From: Stappia sp.
Lineage (GTDB): Bacteria; Pseudomonadota; Alphaproteobacteria; Rhizobiales; Stappiaceae
Assembly: GCF_040110915.1 (NCBI RefSeq)
Contig: NZ_CP157793.1
Coordinates: forward strand, 2,430,939-2,494,938
Direction of reading: 5' to 3'
Length of the DNA: 64,000 bases
Shown here: positions 9,578-18,196 of the stretch, one piece after another
How the letters are laid out: each line of letters opens with the position of its first letter
How positions within the stretch are numbered: position 1 is the stretch's first letter
Notes under the pieces: generated by a model
The model's database searches: none
The model's input: the letters and a program-made list of their open reading frames with translations, nothing else
What the model was told of the DNA's origin: nothing
Position numbers and translations under genes: made by a program

Positions 9578-10024
9578 ATGCTGAAGATGTGCATTCGCGG
9601 CCTCGCCGTCGCCATGCCGCTTGCCCTGGCCGCCGGTCCGGCTGCGGCGGACCCCATCGACACCCGCCAGCAGCTGATGAAATCCGTCGGCGCGGCAACC
9701 GGCACGCTCGGCAAGATGATCAAGGGCGAGACGGAGTATGACGCGGCACTCGCCAGCATGGCCATGCGCGTGCTCTTCGCCGCGCCGGCCGGCTTCGTGA
9801 CCATGTTCCCGGACGGCACGCAGACCGGCGGCGACACCGAGGCCGCGCCCGCCATCTGGGAGGACCGGGCCGGCTTCGAGAAGGTCGCGGCCGACATGCA
9901 GATGGCGGCCGGCGCCGCGATCCCGGCCGCCGGCGAAAGCCTCGACGCCCTGAAGGGCGCCTTCGGATCGGTCGCGCAGAACTGCAAGGCCTGCCACGAG
10001 GACTACCGCGTCTCGAAGAACTGA
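9578..10024 (+). CDS. Cytochrome c' (periplasmic four-helix haem protein)
   Basis: A 148-residue protein with a Sec signal peptide (hydrophobic to about residue 24, cleavage near AAA-D) and a single haem-binding motif CKACH at residues 136-140, right at the C-terminus. This is the hallmark of cytochrome c', a four-helix bundle that binds NO and similar ligands. A GAAGGGAG Shine-Dalgarno precedes ATG 9578, which is preferred over a longer frame starting 29 residues earlier. It may work with the dihaem cytochrome 162 bases downstream; that link is inferred. Confidence 0.9.
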   Translation: MLKMCIRGLAVAMPLALAAGPAAADPIDTRQQLMKSVGAATGTLGKMIKGETEYDAALASMAMRVLFAAPAGFVTMFPDGTQTGGDTEAAPAIWEDRAGFEKVAADMQMAAGAAIPAAGESLDALKGAFGSVAQNCKACHEDYRVSKN

Positions 10025-10186
10025 CGGCGCCCTTCAGTACACCGGCGGGGGGGTACAGGCGGGCGGGGCACACGGGCGGAACGTCGCCGGAGGCGACCCC
10101 GCCTGCACCGGCATCCCCGTCCGCCGGCCCGCCCCGGCCGGGCACACCGGCCTTTCGCCGATCCCTCGCCCATCATGGAGAGACGC

Positions 10187-11095
10187 ATGTCCCTGCGCCT
10201 GCTCGTCTGGCCACTCGCGCTCGTTCTGCTCGCGGTCGCCGCGGCCGTCTACCTCACCTGGCCCGAGCGGATCGATGCGGCACAGCTTCCCGCGCATGAG
10301 GCGGATCTCGCCAACGGCGAGCGCCTGTTCTGGGCCGGCGGCTGCGCCTCCTGCCATGCGGCCCCCGGCGCGAAGGGGGAGGACAAGCTGCTGCTTGCCG
10401 GCGGGCTGGAGTTGAAGACGCCCTTCGGCAGCTTCACGGTCCCCAATCTGTCGAGCGATCCGCAGGCCGGCATCGGCGGCTGGAGCGACGCGGATTTCGT
10501 CACCGCCATGGTCAAGGGCACCTCGCCGGACGGGCGGCACTATTATCCGTCCTTCCCCTATGCGTCCTACCGGCACATGCGCCTTGAGGATCTCATCGAC
10601 CTGAAGGCGTTTCTCGACACGCTGCCGCCGTCGGACGCGCGCAACGGCGATCACGATCTCGCCTTTCCCTACTCCATCCGCGCCGGGCTGGGCGCGTGGA
10701 AGCTGCTCTATCTCGGCCAGCCGGCGCCGCCCGTTCCCGACAGCGACGATCCGCTGGTGGCGCGCGGGGCCTATCTGGTCACGGGCGCCGGTCATTGCGC
10801 GGAGTGCCACACGCCGCGCGACGCCTTTGGCGGGCTCGACTCGGCGCGATGGCTCGCCGGCGGTCCCGATCCGGAAGGCGGCGACGGGGCGATCCCCAAC
10901 ATCACGCCCTCGCAGGCGGGCATCGGCGGCTGGTCGGCGGCCGACATCGCCTATTACCTCGAAAGCGGCTTCACGCCGGACTTCGATTCGGTCGGCGGCA
11001 GCATGGCCTCGGTTCAGGAAAACTGGGCGAAGGTTCCAGACGAGGATCGACGGGCCGTCGCGGCCTATCTGAAGGCGATTGCCCCGCTCCCCTGA
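10187..11095 (+). CDS. Membrane-anchored dihaem c-type cytochrome
   Basis: A 302-residue protein with an N-terminal hydrophobic anchor (about residues 5-23) and two cytochrome c modules with CASCH (53-57) and CAECH (204-208). It resembles the cytochrome subunits that pass electrons from periplasmic dehydrogenases to the oxidase. Two in-frame ATGs exist; I take the second because GGAGAG lies just upstream of it. No dehydrogenase gene is adjacent, so the electron donor is unknown. Confidence 0.85.
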   Translation: MSLRLLVWPLALVLLAVAAAVYLTWPERIDAAQLPAHEADLANGERLFWAGGCASCHAAPGAKGEDKLLLAGGLELKTPFGSFTVPNLSSDPQAGIGGWSDADFVTAMVKGTSPDGRHYYPSFPYASYRHMRLEDLIDLKAFLDTLPPSDARNGDHDLAFPYSIRAGLGAWKLLYLGQPAPPVPDSDDPLVARGAYLVTGAGHCAECHTPRDAFGGLDSARWLAGGPDPEGGDGAIPNITPSQAGIGGWSAADIAYYLESGFTPDFDSVGGSMASVQENWAKVPDEDRRAVAAYLKAIAPLP

Positions 11096-11195
11096 GCGGC
11101 AGGCCAGATCGGCAGACCTGGGCGGTGAGCCGGATCGGCGGACCTGAGCGCCGCGTGGACCATCGCCCGGGACCCGACAGGTCCGGGTGCGAAGG

Positions 11196-11537
11196 TCAGT
11201 CGACCGCGCCGCCGCGCGTTTCGGCGCGGATCCAGTCGAGGAACGAGGGGCTGCCGTGCGCCACGTCGAGCGCCAGCACGGCCGGTTCGTCGAACGGGTG
11301 CAACTCGACGATGGCCGCCATCGCCTCCTCCAGCCGCGCCGCGCTGGTCTTGGCAAGCACCACGACCTCCGCGCCCTCCTCCACCGCGCCCTGCCAGCGA
11401 TAGACCGACACCATGCCCGGCCACATGTTGACGCAGGCAACAAGGCGCAGCGTCACCAGTTTGGCGGCCGCGTCGCGCGCGCTCTCCATGTCGGGAAAGG
11501 TCGAATAGATCAGACGGATGTCGGTGGTCGATTTCAT
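11196..11537 (-). CDS. cutA: Divalent-cation tolerance protein CutA
   Basis: A 113-residue small trimeric protein of the CutA1 family, structurally like PII. Typical segments are LRLIYSTFPDMESARDAA near the start, LVACVNMWPGMVSVYRW, and HPFDEPAVLALDVAHGSPSFLDWI near the end. It is named for copper tolerance in E. coli, but its biochemical role is unsettled. ATG 11537 gives the normal length; a TTG 18 bases earlier is less likely. It is divergent from nadK across 47 bases. Confidence 0.92.
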   Translation of the reverse strand: MKSTTDIRLIYSTFPDMESARDAAAKLVTLRLVACVNMWPGMVSVYRWQGAVEEGAEVVVLAKTSAARLEEAMAAIVELHPFDEPAVLALDVAHGSPSFLDWIRAETRGGAVD

Positions 11538-11584
11538 CGCAAGACGAATTCCCAAAGGCCGGCGGAAAGTGCTAGATCGATCGC

Positions 11585-12367
11585 ATGGATCGGCTCATGC
11601 ACCCTATCGAGAAACTGGCCTTCGTCTCAAGCGAGACCGAGGAAGCCGACGCCGCGCGGGCCGCTCTCGAACGCCGCTACGGGGCGCATGATCCCAAGAA
11701 GGCGGATGTGATCGTCGCGCTCGGCGGCGACGGGCTGATGCTGCAGACGCTGCACCGCTTCATGAACACCGGCAAGCCGATCTACGGGCTCAACCGCGGC
11801 TCGGTCGGCTTCCTGATGAACGAATACCACGAGACGGATCTGCTGGAGCGCATCCAACGGGCCGTGGTCAGCCGCATTCACCCGCTGGTGATGGAAGCGA
11901 CCGATGCGCTGGGACACATCCATTCCGCCCTCGCGATCAACGAGGTGTCGCTGATCCGCCAGACGCACCAGGCCGCGAAGCTGCGCATTTCCGTCGACGG
12001 GCGCGTGCGCATGGAGGAACTGGTGTGCGACGGCGTGATCGTCGCGACCCCGGCCGGCAGCACCGCCTACAACCTGTCGGCCCACGGCCCGATCCTGCCG
12101 ATCGACGCGCAACTGCTGGCGCTGACGCCGATCAGCGCCTTCCGGCCCCGGCGCTGGCGCGGCGCGCTCCTGCCCAACAGGGTGAGCGTGCGCATCACCG
12201 TGCTGGAAACCAGCAAGCGCCCGGTCAGCGCCGCCGCCGATTACACCGAAATCCGCAACGTCACGGACGTGCGGGTGCGCGAGGAAACGAACTCGGAAAG
12301 CCTCGCGCTCTTCGACGCCGACCACAATTGGGACGAGCGCATCCTGTCCGAGATGTTCCGCTACTGA
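11585..12367 (+). CDS. nadK: NAD kinase
   Basis: The 260-residue enzyme phosphorylates NAD to NADP. The catalytic GGDG motif is at residues 47-50, and the NE motif (ALAINEVSL) and the substrate segment [18 protein letters not shown] follow. The protein is somewhat short, as is common for alphaproteobacterial NadK. The GC-rich stem-loop at 12370-12394 follows directly. Confidence 0.95.
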   Translation: MDRLMHPIEKLAFVSSETEEADAARAALERRYGAHDPKKADVIVALGGDGLMLQTLHRFMNTGKPIYGLNRGSVGFLMNEYHETDLLERIQRAVVSRIHPLVMEATDALGHIHSALAINEVSLIRQTHQAAKLRISVDGRVRMEELVCDGVIVATPAGSTAYNLSAHGPILPIDAQLLALTPISAFRPRRWRGALLPNRVSVRITVLETSKRPVSAAADYTEIRNVTDVRVREETNSESLALFDADHNWDERILSEMFRY

Positions 12368-12369
12368 CG

Positions 12370-12394
12370 CCGGAGGGCGGCGACCGCCTTCCGG
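12370..12394 (+). terminator. GC-rich stem-loop after nadK
   Basis: An 11-bp stem with one G-T pair (12370-12380 with 12384-12394) and a 3-base loop starts 3 bases after the nadK stop. A T-rich run appears only some 25 bases later (around 12417), so intrinsic termination is uncertain. Confidence 0.4.
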
Positions 12395-12541
12395 GTGCGG
12401 CGCGCCATACTTGCAATTTTTTGTAAAGTCTTTGCCGGATACGATTGCGCCCAAACGCGTCTTGTCGTCACCGGGTCGGCTGTCGCCGGACCGGGCGCGG
12501 GGGGACGCGCCGTCCGTGTCGCCACAGTCGTTCAGGTATCA

Positions 12542-13120
12542 ATGGCCCTTCCTCTTCTCGATCTCGCGGATCTTCGGGTTCTCATCGCAGAAGACAATCC
12601 GCACATGCGCCAGATCCTGCGCATGATGCTTTCCGGCTTCGGCGTGCGCACGGTTTACGAAGCGGAGGACGGCGCGGCGGCACTGGAGATCGCCCAGAGC
12701 CGCGATCCGGACCTCATTCTCCTCGACTGGCTGATGCCCATTCTCGACGGCGCGGAGCTCACCCGCATGCTGCGGCAGGGGCAGAGCCCGGGTTGCTTCG
12801 TGCCGATCATCGCCATCACCTCCCACACCGAGAAGCGGCGCGTGCTTGCCGCCCGCGACAGCGGCGTCACGGAAATCCTGTGCAAGCCGGTCTCGCCCCG
12901 CGGGCTCTATCTGCGCATCGCGAACTGCGTGCTTCATCCGCGCGATTTCGTGCGCACTCGCGCCTTCATCGGCCCGGACCGGCGGCGGTTCCAGCATCCC
13001 GCCTTCCTCGGTCCGGAACGGCGCGGCCAGGGCGAGGACGACGGTTACGTTCTGGACGGAGGCGACGACATCCCCCACAGTCAGGGGGTGGACAGGGAGC
13101 CCGAGTCGACCTTTCACTGA
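12542..13120 (+). CDS. Single-domain response regulator with PDRR/PERR tail
   Basis: A 192-residue CheY-like protein. The receiver domain fills residues 11-130 with acidic pocket E17-D18, phosphoacceptor D62 (LLDWLMP), T93/S94 and K115. There is no DNA-binding output domain. The tail carries two copies of an alphaproteobacterial motif, AFIGPDRRR (141-149) and AFLGPERRG (154-162), then an acidic end. The start is set at ATG 12542, directly before the receiver fold. The Hpt-protein gene follows after 128 bases on the same strand, suggesting a phosphorelay pair. No clear Shine-Dalgarno is seen. Confidence 0.88.
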   Translation: MALPLLDLADLRVLIAEDNPHMRQILRMMLSGFGVRTVYEAEDGAAALEIAQSRDPDLILLDWLMPILDGAELTRMLRQGQSPGCFVPIIAITSHTEKRRVLAARDSGVTEILCKPVSPRGLYLRIANCVLHPRDFVRTRAFIGPDRRRFQHPAFLGPERRGQGEDDGYVLDGGDDIPHSQGVDREPESTFH

Positions 13121-13248
13121 TCGTCGGCACCGCGATGCGGTGCGCGATTCGGTCCGGCAAGAGCGTTCGGTACGGCAGGAACGGGAGATCCGCCCCCCGG
13201 GCGCGCGCCCGGACAACCTGCCCCGACAACCCGGCGAGGGACACGCAG

Positions 13249-13785
13249 ATGGCGAGCGATTCCAGCAAATCGAAAGACGGCGCCGAGATCGTCAAGCCGC
13301 CCCGCGACCTGCGCTCGAAGGTCCGCGTGATGAGCGACCGCGAGGCCGCGCGCTTCGACCCGGTGAAATCGGCCGAAGCCGCGCTGGAACGCCTGTCGAA
13401 CGATTTCGACGGCTGGATGGCGAGTGAGGCGGACACCCTTGCCACCGCCTGGACCGAGATCCGCGACCAGGGCCTCACCGAAGAGCGCTGCGCCACGCTG
13501 TTTCGCGCCGCGCATGACATCAAGGGACAGGCCAGCACCTTCGGCTATCCGCTGGTCGGCTCCGTGGCGGGCAACCTGTGCCACCTGATTGAGCATGTGC
13601 CCCGCGAGGATCTGCCGCTGAAGCTGGTGGAACAGCATGTCGACGCGGTGCGCGCCATGGTCGCCGAAACGGCGCAGCAGGAGGACAACGCCACCGCCCG
13701 CGCGCTGGTCGACCGGCTCGTCGATGTCACCGAGGATTTCATCGCCCGAACCGCGCCCGGCGATCCGCAAGCCCCGGATGCCTGA
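13249..13785 (+). CDS. Hpt-domain phosphotransfer protein
   Basis: A 178-residue protein with a charged N-terminal part and a histidine phosphotransfer domain at about residues 55-170. The phosphorylatable histidine is H89 in AAHDIKGQASTFG, the classic H-x-x-K-G context. ATG 13249 follows a GCGAGGG Shine-Dalgarno. It follows the receiver-only regulator and precedes the convergent DUF2336 gene. The natural inference is phosphate exchange between H89 and D62 of the upstream protein; the upstream kinase is not in the window. Confidence 0.87.
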   Translation: MASDSSKSKDGAEIVKPPRDLRSKVRVMSDREAARFDPVKSAEAALERLSNDFDGWMASEADTLATAWTEIRDQGLTEERCATLFRAAHDIKGQASTFGYPLVGSVAGNLCHLIEHVPREDLPLKLVEQHVDAVRAMVAETAQQEDNATARALVDRLVDVTEDFIARTAPGDPQAPDA

Positions 13786-13836
13786 ACGTTGCGCCTGAAC
13801 GTTGCGCCTGCACGCGACGCATGAGCGCGCGGCCCG

Positions 13837-14988
13837 TCAGGCCGCCATTTGCCGCTGCACGTAGGTGCGTGCCGATTCGCGCGCGATCTCCGCGGAAAAC
13901 CGGCGCAGCATCACCACCAGATCGTCCGCCTCCACCCCGTCCATCCGCGCGTAGCGCTCCAGAACGGAGCCGATCACCCGCCGCGCCAGGGTCACCGTGC
14001 GCCCGGTTTCCGGCAGATGCGCGGTTTCCACCGCGATCTCCCGCCAGACCTCGACGGCGGCGCAGAACAGCGGATGCGTGCGCGCCGGGATCTCCGCCCT
14101 GGTGAGCAGCGCCCGCACCGCCGGCATCCGCCCGCCGGCCAGAACCTCCCGCACCCGGTGCCCCGAAAGGCCGGAGAGATGCACCAGCGCGGCCTCGAAG
14201 AGCGCGGCGTTGCCGGTGCACAGGGCTCTCAGCAGCAGCGCGGTCGTGAGTTGCCCCGTCTCGACCAGATGGGCGACGAGGGCCTGCGTGTCCTGCGGTG
14301 CGGCGCGGTCGGCGAGCGACACGGTGGCGCGTTCGCGCGCATCCGCCACCACGGCCTGGGCGCGATCCTCGCGCAACCCCCGGCGAACCAGCGGATGATG
14401 TCGCAACAGATCGCCGACCTGCTGGAGCAGCATCTGCCGCACCGCGATGGGCGTGTCGCCGCGTTCCATCAGCGCTTCGCGAATGGCCGCCGTCGCCCCG
14501 TGCCGCTGCGCGATCCGCGCCAGGCTCGCGGCCGGCACCACGGCGGTCGGATTTGTCAGCAGCGCGAAACAGGCATCCGCCCCGCCCGCCTCGGCGATCG
14601 CGGCGGCGACCGACGGCGCCAGATGCGCCCGGCGCGCGATCGCCTCGGGCAGCGGGTCGGCGAAGCCGGTCGCGGCCTCGACCAGTTCCGCATCGAGCAG
14701 GATCGGCGAATAGCGCAATACCGGCGCGGCGATCTGCGGCAGGTCGTTGATGAGGGCCAGGATCACCTCGCGCGGCGCGTCCGCGCTGCGCGCCAGCGCC
14801 TCGGCGAGCGCCTTGCGCACCTTCGCGCTCGGATCGTCCAGCAGGAGGATCATCGCGGCCTCGGCCGCCTCGCGGTCGTCCGCGTCGAGATCGGAATAGA
14901 GATAGGCCCGCGCCAGCGCGCTCGTGGCCTCGGCCCGCCGCGCCTCCGGCGCGCTCGCCACCCATCGCAGGAACTGCTGAACGATCAT
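13837..14988 (-). CDS. DUF2336 domain protein
   Basis: A 383-residue, Ala/Leu/Arg-rich, all-helical protein of the alphaproteobacterial DUF2336 family, with HEAT-like helical pairs such as DPSAKVRKALAEALARSADAP. DUF2336 proteins are of unknown function and occur in alphaproteobacterial signalling contexts. Start ATG 14988 gives the canonical opening MIVQQFLRWVASAPEARR; a longer in-frame version overlaps the intergenic region. It converges on the Hpt gene 51 bases away, and a CtrA-like site lies 60 bases upstream. Confidence 0.82.
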   Translation of the reverse strand: MIVQQFLRWVASAPEARRAEATSALARAYLYSDLDADDREAAEAAMILLLDDPSAKVRKALAEALARSADAPREVILALINDLPQIAAPVLRYSPILLDAELVEAATGFADPLPEAIARRAHLAPSVAAAIAEAGGADACFALLTNPTAVVPAASLARIAQRHGATAAIREALMERGDTPIAVRQMLLQQVGDLLRHHPLVRRGLREDRAQAVVADARERATVSLADRAAPQDTQALVAHLVETGQLTTALLLRALCTGNAALFEAALVHLSGLSGHRVREVLAGGRMPAVRALLTRAEIPARTHPLFCAAVEVWREIAVETAHLPETGRTVTLARRVIGSVLERYARMDGVEADDLVVMLRRFSAEIARESARTYVQRQMAA

Positions 14989-15047
14989 CTCGCGACATCC
15001 CTTCGTGCGGCTTTCCCCGGCCGCGGCTTCAGTATGCCGGCAAAGGC

Positions 15048-15062
15048 TTAATGCTTCGTTCA
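15048..15062. promoter_or_regulatory. CtrA-like site (one mismatch) upstream of DUF2336 gene
   Basis: The sequence TTAA, seven bases, TTCA lies 60 bases upstream of the DUF2336 start. It differs at one base from the CtrA consensus TTAA-N7-TTAA. Function is inferred only from the motif. Confidence 0.35.
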
Positions 15063-15199
15063 CCATGATTGCAGGATGGGCCGAGACCGCTCCGCAAGGG
15101 GGCGCCCGGCAAGAAAAAGCGCGCGCAACCGGGAGATTGCGCGCGCCAAGGCGGCCAGGCGGCAGGAGACGAAAGAGGGCGGCCATGCCCCGAAGGGCG

Positions 15200-16330
15200 T
15201 CAGACCGGAGGCAACAGATCCTTCTGCTGGACGTTCGGGCGATAACTCAGGAAACCGGTGAGATCCATCGGCTGACCGTCGCCGATGCGGCCGGGCTGCG
15301 TGCTGCCCAGTTGCGCAAGCACGCGCGAGCGCCGTTCGCTGTAGGCGTCGGTGCCCACCTCCTGACGCTGCGCGGCGCGTTGCAGCGCCTCGCGCTGACC
15401 CTCTTCCTGCGCGGCGAAGGCGGTCAGGAACGTGGATTCGAACTTGGACCGCTGCGCCTCGATCCCGTTGCGGAAGAGCGCGTGAAACGGCGAGGAAATC
15501 TCGTCGGTCGCCGACCAGGCGGTCAGCACCCGCCGGGTCGGATCGCCCATGGTCAGCCCGCGCTCGGCCTCCGAGGCGGTCGAGGGCGCGGTCACATCGG
15601 ACGTGGCGGTGGCGACCGTCAGACCGCTCGCCGGGCCGCCCGGCGCGATCCCCTCCCCCGGCTTGACCTGCGGCAGCGCCGCGACCCGGGTCAGCCCGGC
15701 GCCGGGAATGGTGGGCGTCGCCCCGCCGTGCTTGGCGACGAGATTGGCATAGACCTCGGCGACGGTGCGCGCCCCGCCCCGGTCGTAGAAAATCGGCTTG
15801 TTGGCCCGCGCCTGACGGGAAAACACCCGGTCGGCCGCGAGATCGGGTTGCGTCTCGGCAAGCCGGATCAGCTTGTTCGCGCCGCCGGCGCCGAGGAAGT
15901 GCGCGATGTAGAGTTCGCCCTCGTTCGGCTCGCGGCCGAGCCGGCTGCGCAGGTAGTCGGCATTCTTCTGGGTAAGTTCCCCGGCCATCAGCGAGGCGAT
16001 TTCGGCATTGTCGCGCAGATTGAGGATCTCGGTGCGCATCGCCGGATCGGCGACCCTGTACCGCCCGCTGGAGGTGCGCTGGATCTGGTCGGCATAATGC
16101 CCCAGACCGTGCTTGTGGCCCGATTGCTTGACCGTCTCCAGCCAGGTGCTCTCGATGAACTGGAACAGTCCCGACGCGCTGGAGGTGCGTGCCTTGGCGT
16201 CCTCGTCGAAGTTGGATTCCCGCTGCGCCGTCTTCACCAGATAGTCGAAGGACGCTCCGGTGGTGGTGCTTGCGGACTGGAAAGCTTGCTCGATCCTGGA
16301 CGCGATCGAGAACGGCTCGCCCACTTTCAT
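15200..16330 (-). CDS. Lytic transglycosylase (SLT-type), possibly cell-cycle or flagellum linked
   Basis: A 376-residue protein with an SLT-like muramidase domain in the first 150 residues: RESNFDEDAKARTSSASGLFQFIESTWL carries the catalytic Glu and the A-S-G-L-F-Q-F-I-E-S-T-W signature. The region up to about residue 170 has the ELYIAHFLGAGGA helix often seen in this family. The C-terminal half is low complexity. No signal peptide is obvious. ATG 16330 has GAGGAG upstream; a GTG 9 bases earlier is possible. A perfect CtrA box lies 60 bases upstream. Confidence 0.83.
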   Translation of the reverse strand: MKVGEPFSIASRIEQAFQSASTTTGASFDYLVKTAQRESNFDEDAKARTSSASGLFQFIESTWLETVKQSGHKHGLGHYADQIQRTSSGRYRVADPAMRTEILNLRDNAEIASLMAGELTQKNADYLRSRLGREPNEGELYIAHFLGAGGANKLIRLAETQPDLAADRVFSRQARANKPIFYDRGGARTVAEVYANLVAKHGGATPTIPGAGLTRVAALPQVKPGEGIAPGGPASGLTVATATSDVTAPSTASEAERGLTMGDPTRRVLTAWSATDEISSPFHALFRNGIEAQRSKFESTFLTAFAAQEEGQREALQRAAQRQEVGTDAYSERRSRVLAQLGSTQPGRIGDGQPMDLTGFLSYRPNVQQKDLLPPV

Positions 16331-16389
16331 GCTCCGCACTCCTCACAAACGCATGCCTTAGGATTTGGTTAAGGGTCGGGCCGATTTGG

Positions 16390-16404
16390 TTAACGAGGAG
16401 TTAA
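16390..16404. promoter_or_regulatory. Perfect CtrA box between transglycosylase and MaoC genes
   Basis: The 15-base sequence is TTAA, CGAGGAG, TTAA, an exact match to the full CtrA recognition motif TTAA-N7-TTAA. It lies 60 bases upstream of the minus-strand transglycosylase start and 102 bases upstream of the plus-strand MaoC gene. Cell-cycle control of the transglycosylase is the simplest reading. Confidence 0.6.
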
Positions 16405-16505
16405 CGACGCTTACGCCTTGTTGCCTCAAGGCTTTTGCCCGTTAAATCGTCAGAGCCGATTCGCAAAACGCGACAGCATGCGTCAAAACAGGAGAGGAGA
16501 CCCCC

Positions 16506-16967
16506 ATGCCCGGACTGCATTTCGAGGACTTCGAGGTCGGACACGTGTTCCATCACACGCTGACCCGCACGGTCACGGAGATGGACAACATGCTCTTCTC
16601 CAACATGACGCTCAATCCGCAGCCGCTGCATATCGACCGCCATTTCTGCGAGACCCAGACGGAATGGGGCCAACCGCTGGTCAACAGCCTGTTCACGCTC
16701 GGGCTCATGATCGGCATCTCCGTCAATGACACCACGGTCGGCACCACGATCGCCAATCTCGGCATGAGCGACGTGAAGTTCCCCCATCCCCTGTTCCAGG
16801 GCGACAGCGTGCATTGCACCACCGAAGTGATCTCCAAGCGCGAATCGCGCTCGCGTCCCGACGCGGGGATCGTCGAATTCGAGCACAAGGCCTTCAACCA
16901 GACCGACGACCTCGTCGCCGTGTGCCGCCGGCAGGCCTTCATGCGCAAGCGGTCGGGCGGCGCCTGA
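16506..16967 (+). CDS. MaoC-like hot-dog dehydratase
   Basis: A 153-residue hot-dog fold protein with the MaoC opening LHFEDFEVGHVFHHTLTRTVTEMDN and the later NPQPLHIDRHF segment. Such proteins hydrate or dehydrate enoyl-CoA thioesters. An AGGAGAGG Shine-Dalgarno precedes the ATG. The next gene, a CitE-like lyase, starts 2 bases after the stop, so the two are cotranscribed and probably act on successive CoA-ester intermediates. Confidence 0.88.
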   Translation: MPGLHFEDFEVGHVFHHTLTRTVTEMDNMLFSNMTLNPQPLHIDRHFCETQTEWGQPLVNSLFTLGLMIGISVNDTTVGTTIANLGMSDVKFPHPLFQGDSVHCTTEVISKRESRSRPDAGIVEFEHKAFNQTDDLVAVCRRQAFMRKRSGGA

Positions 16968-16969
16968 TC

Positions 16970-17854
16970 ATGCGCTCGCTTCTCTTCGTCCCCGGCGACA
17001 GCGAGCGCAAGCTCGCCAAGGGGCTCGGCAGCGGCGCGGACGTGCTGCTGATCGATCTGGAGGATTCCGTCGCGCTCGACGCCAAGCAGAGCGCGCGCGA
17101 GATCACGGCGCGCTTCCTCGCCGAAGCCCGCGACACACCCGGACGCCCCCGCCTCTATGTGCGCGTGAACGCCCTCGGTACGGGAGAGACCGACGCCGAC
17201 CTCGCCGCCGTCATGGCGGCCGGGCCCGAGGGCATCATGCTGCCGAAGGCGCAATCGGGGCGCGACGTGCAGCATCTCGACGCCAAGCTCGCCGTGTATG
17301 AGGCCGAGACCGAGCGGCCGGACGGCGCGACCCGCATCCTCGTCGTGGCGACGGAAACGGCCGGATCGCTGTTCGGCCTCGGCAGCTACGCCGGCGCGAG
17401 CCCGCGGCTTGAAGGGCTTGCCTGGGGCGCGGAGGATCTGTCGGCGGACATCGGCGCGCTCGGCAACCGCGATGCGGCCGGCGCCTTCACCGAGCCGTTT
17501 CGGCTTGCCCGCAATCTCTGCCTGTTCGGCGCGGTGGCCGCCGGGGCCACGCCCATCGACACGGTCTTCACCAATTTCCGCGACATGGAGGCCCTGCGCG
17601 CGGAGGCCGAGGAGGCGCTGCGCGACGGCTTCACCGCCAAGATGGCGATCCACCCGGCCCAGGTGCCGGTGATCAACGCGGTCTTCACGCCCTCGCCCGA
17701 GGAGGTCGCCAAGGCCCGGCGCATCATCGACGCCTTCGCCGAAGCCGGCGATCCGGGCGTCGTCGGCCTCGACGGGGAGATGCTCGACCGGCCGCATCTG
17801 CGGCGCGCGGAGAAGGTGATCGCCCGGGCGCGGGCCGCCGACGGCGGAAGCTGA
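16970..17854 (+). CDS. CitE/HpcH-family CoA-ester lyase
   Basis: A 294-residue TIM-barrel aldolase of the citrate lyase beta/malyl-CoA lyase group. It opens SLLFVPGDSERKLAKG, the CoA-ester lyase signature. Catalytic and metal-binding segments LLIDLEDSV, LYVRVNA, VVATETAGSLFGL and WGAEDLSADIGA follow. The substrate cannot be decided; pairing with a MaoC hydratase suggests cleavage or formation of a beta-hydroxyacyl-CoA. ATG 16970 is 2 bases after the MaoC stop. Confidence 0.87.
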   Translation: MRSLLFVPGDSERKLAKGLGSGADVLLIDLEDSVALDAKQSAREITARFLAEARDTPGRPRLYVRVNALGTGETDADLAAVMAAGPEGIMLPKAQSGRDVQHLDAKLAVYEAETERPDGATRILVVATETAGSLFGLGSYAGASPRLEGLAWGAEDLSADIGALGNRDAAGAFTEPFRLARNLCLFGAVAAGATPIDTVFTNFRDMEALRAEAEEALRDGFTAKMAIHPAQVPVINAVFTPSPEEVAKARRIIDAFAEAGDPGVVGLDGEMLDRPHLRRAEKVIARARAADGGS

Positions 17855-17864
17855 GCCGACACAA

Positions 17865-17900
17865 GCCATCGACCCGGGCCATCGACCCGGGCCATCGACA
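17865..17900. repeat. 13-bp short tandem repeat
   Basis: Two complete copies and one partial copy of GCCATCGACCCGG lie in the spacer after the CitE-like gene. It is non-coding and lies next to the palindromic element at 17952-18087. Confidence 0.75.
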
Positions 17901-17951
17901 CGCGGAGACCGAAAAGGGCGCGCCCTCGGACTGCTGACACCGCCATGCGCG

Positions 17952-18087
17952 GTCGTCATCCCAAACGCCGCGAAGCGGAGATCCGGGATCGGGGAGGCAG
18001 GGAGCACGCGCGGGAAACTCTTGACCAGTAGAAAGACTATTGGCTCCCCGATACCGGGTCGCGCTAACGCTTGCCCGGTATGACGAC
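17952..18087. repeat. Palindromic intergenic repeat element
   Basis: About 136 bases bounded by GTCGTCAT and its complement ATGACGAC. The inner arms (GATCCGGGATCGGGGA and TCCCCGATACCGGGTC) can pair and CGCGAAGCGG-type sequence lies on the left. The form matches the dispersed extragenic palindromes common in alphaproteobacteria. The spacer 17855-18194 also holds hairpins at 18120-18141 and 18169-18196, and no gene. Confidence 0.65.
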
Positions 18088-18168
18088 AAAAGAGTTCCCA
18101 TCCCTTGTCATCAAGCTCAAGGGCGCGCCCGTGCGCGCCCTCTTCGCATCCCCTGCCGGGACGCGGCC

Positions 18169-18196
18169 GACGGGTCTCGTCTTTTCGAGACCCGTC
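18169..18196 (-). terminator. Stem-loop at the end of the flavin reductase gene
   Basis: A perfect 11-bp inverted repeat (18169-18179 and 18186-18196) with a 6-base loop overlaps the stop codon of the minus-strand flavin reductase gene. It lacks a T tract on that strand. A second hairpin (18120-18128 with 18133-18141) lies beyond it. Confidence 0.4.

Noticed and set aside
16553..18007. 484-codon minus-strand open frame across MaoC and CitE-like genes
   Set aside because: Antisense shadow; the plus-strand pair has clear family motifs and ribosome sites.
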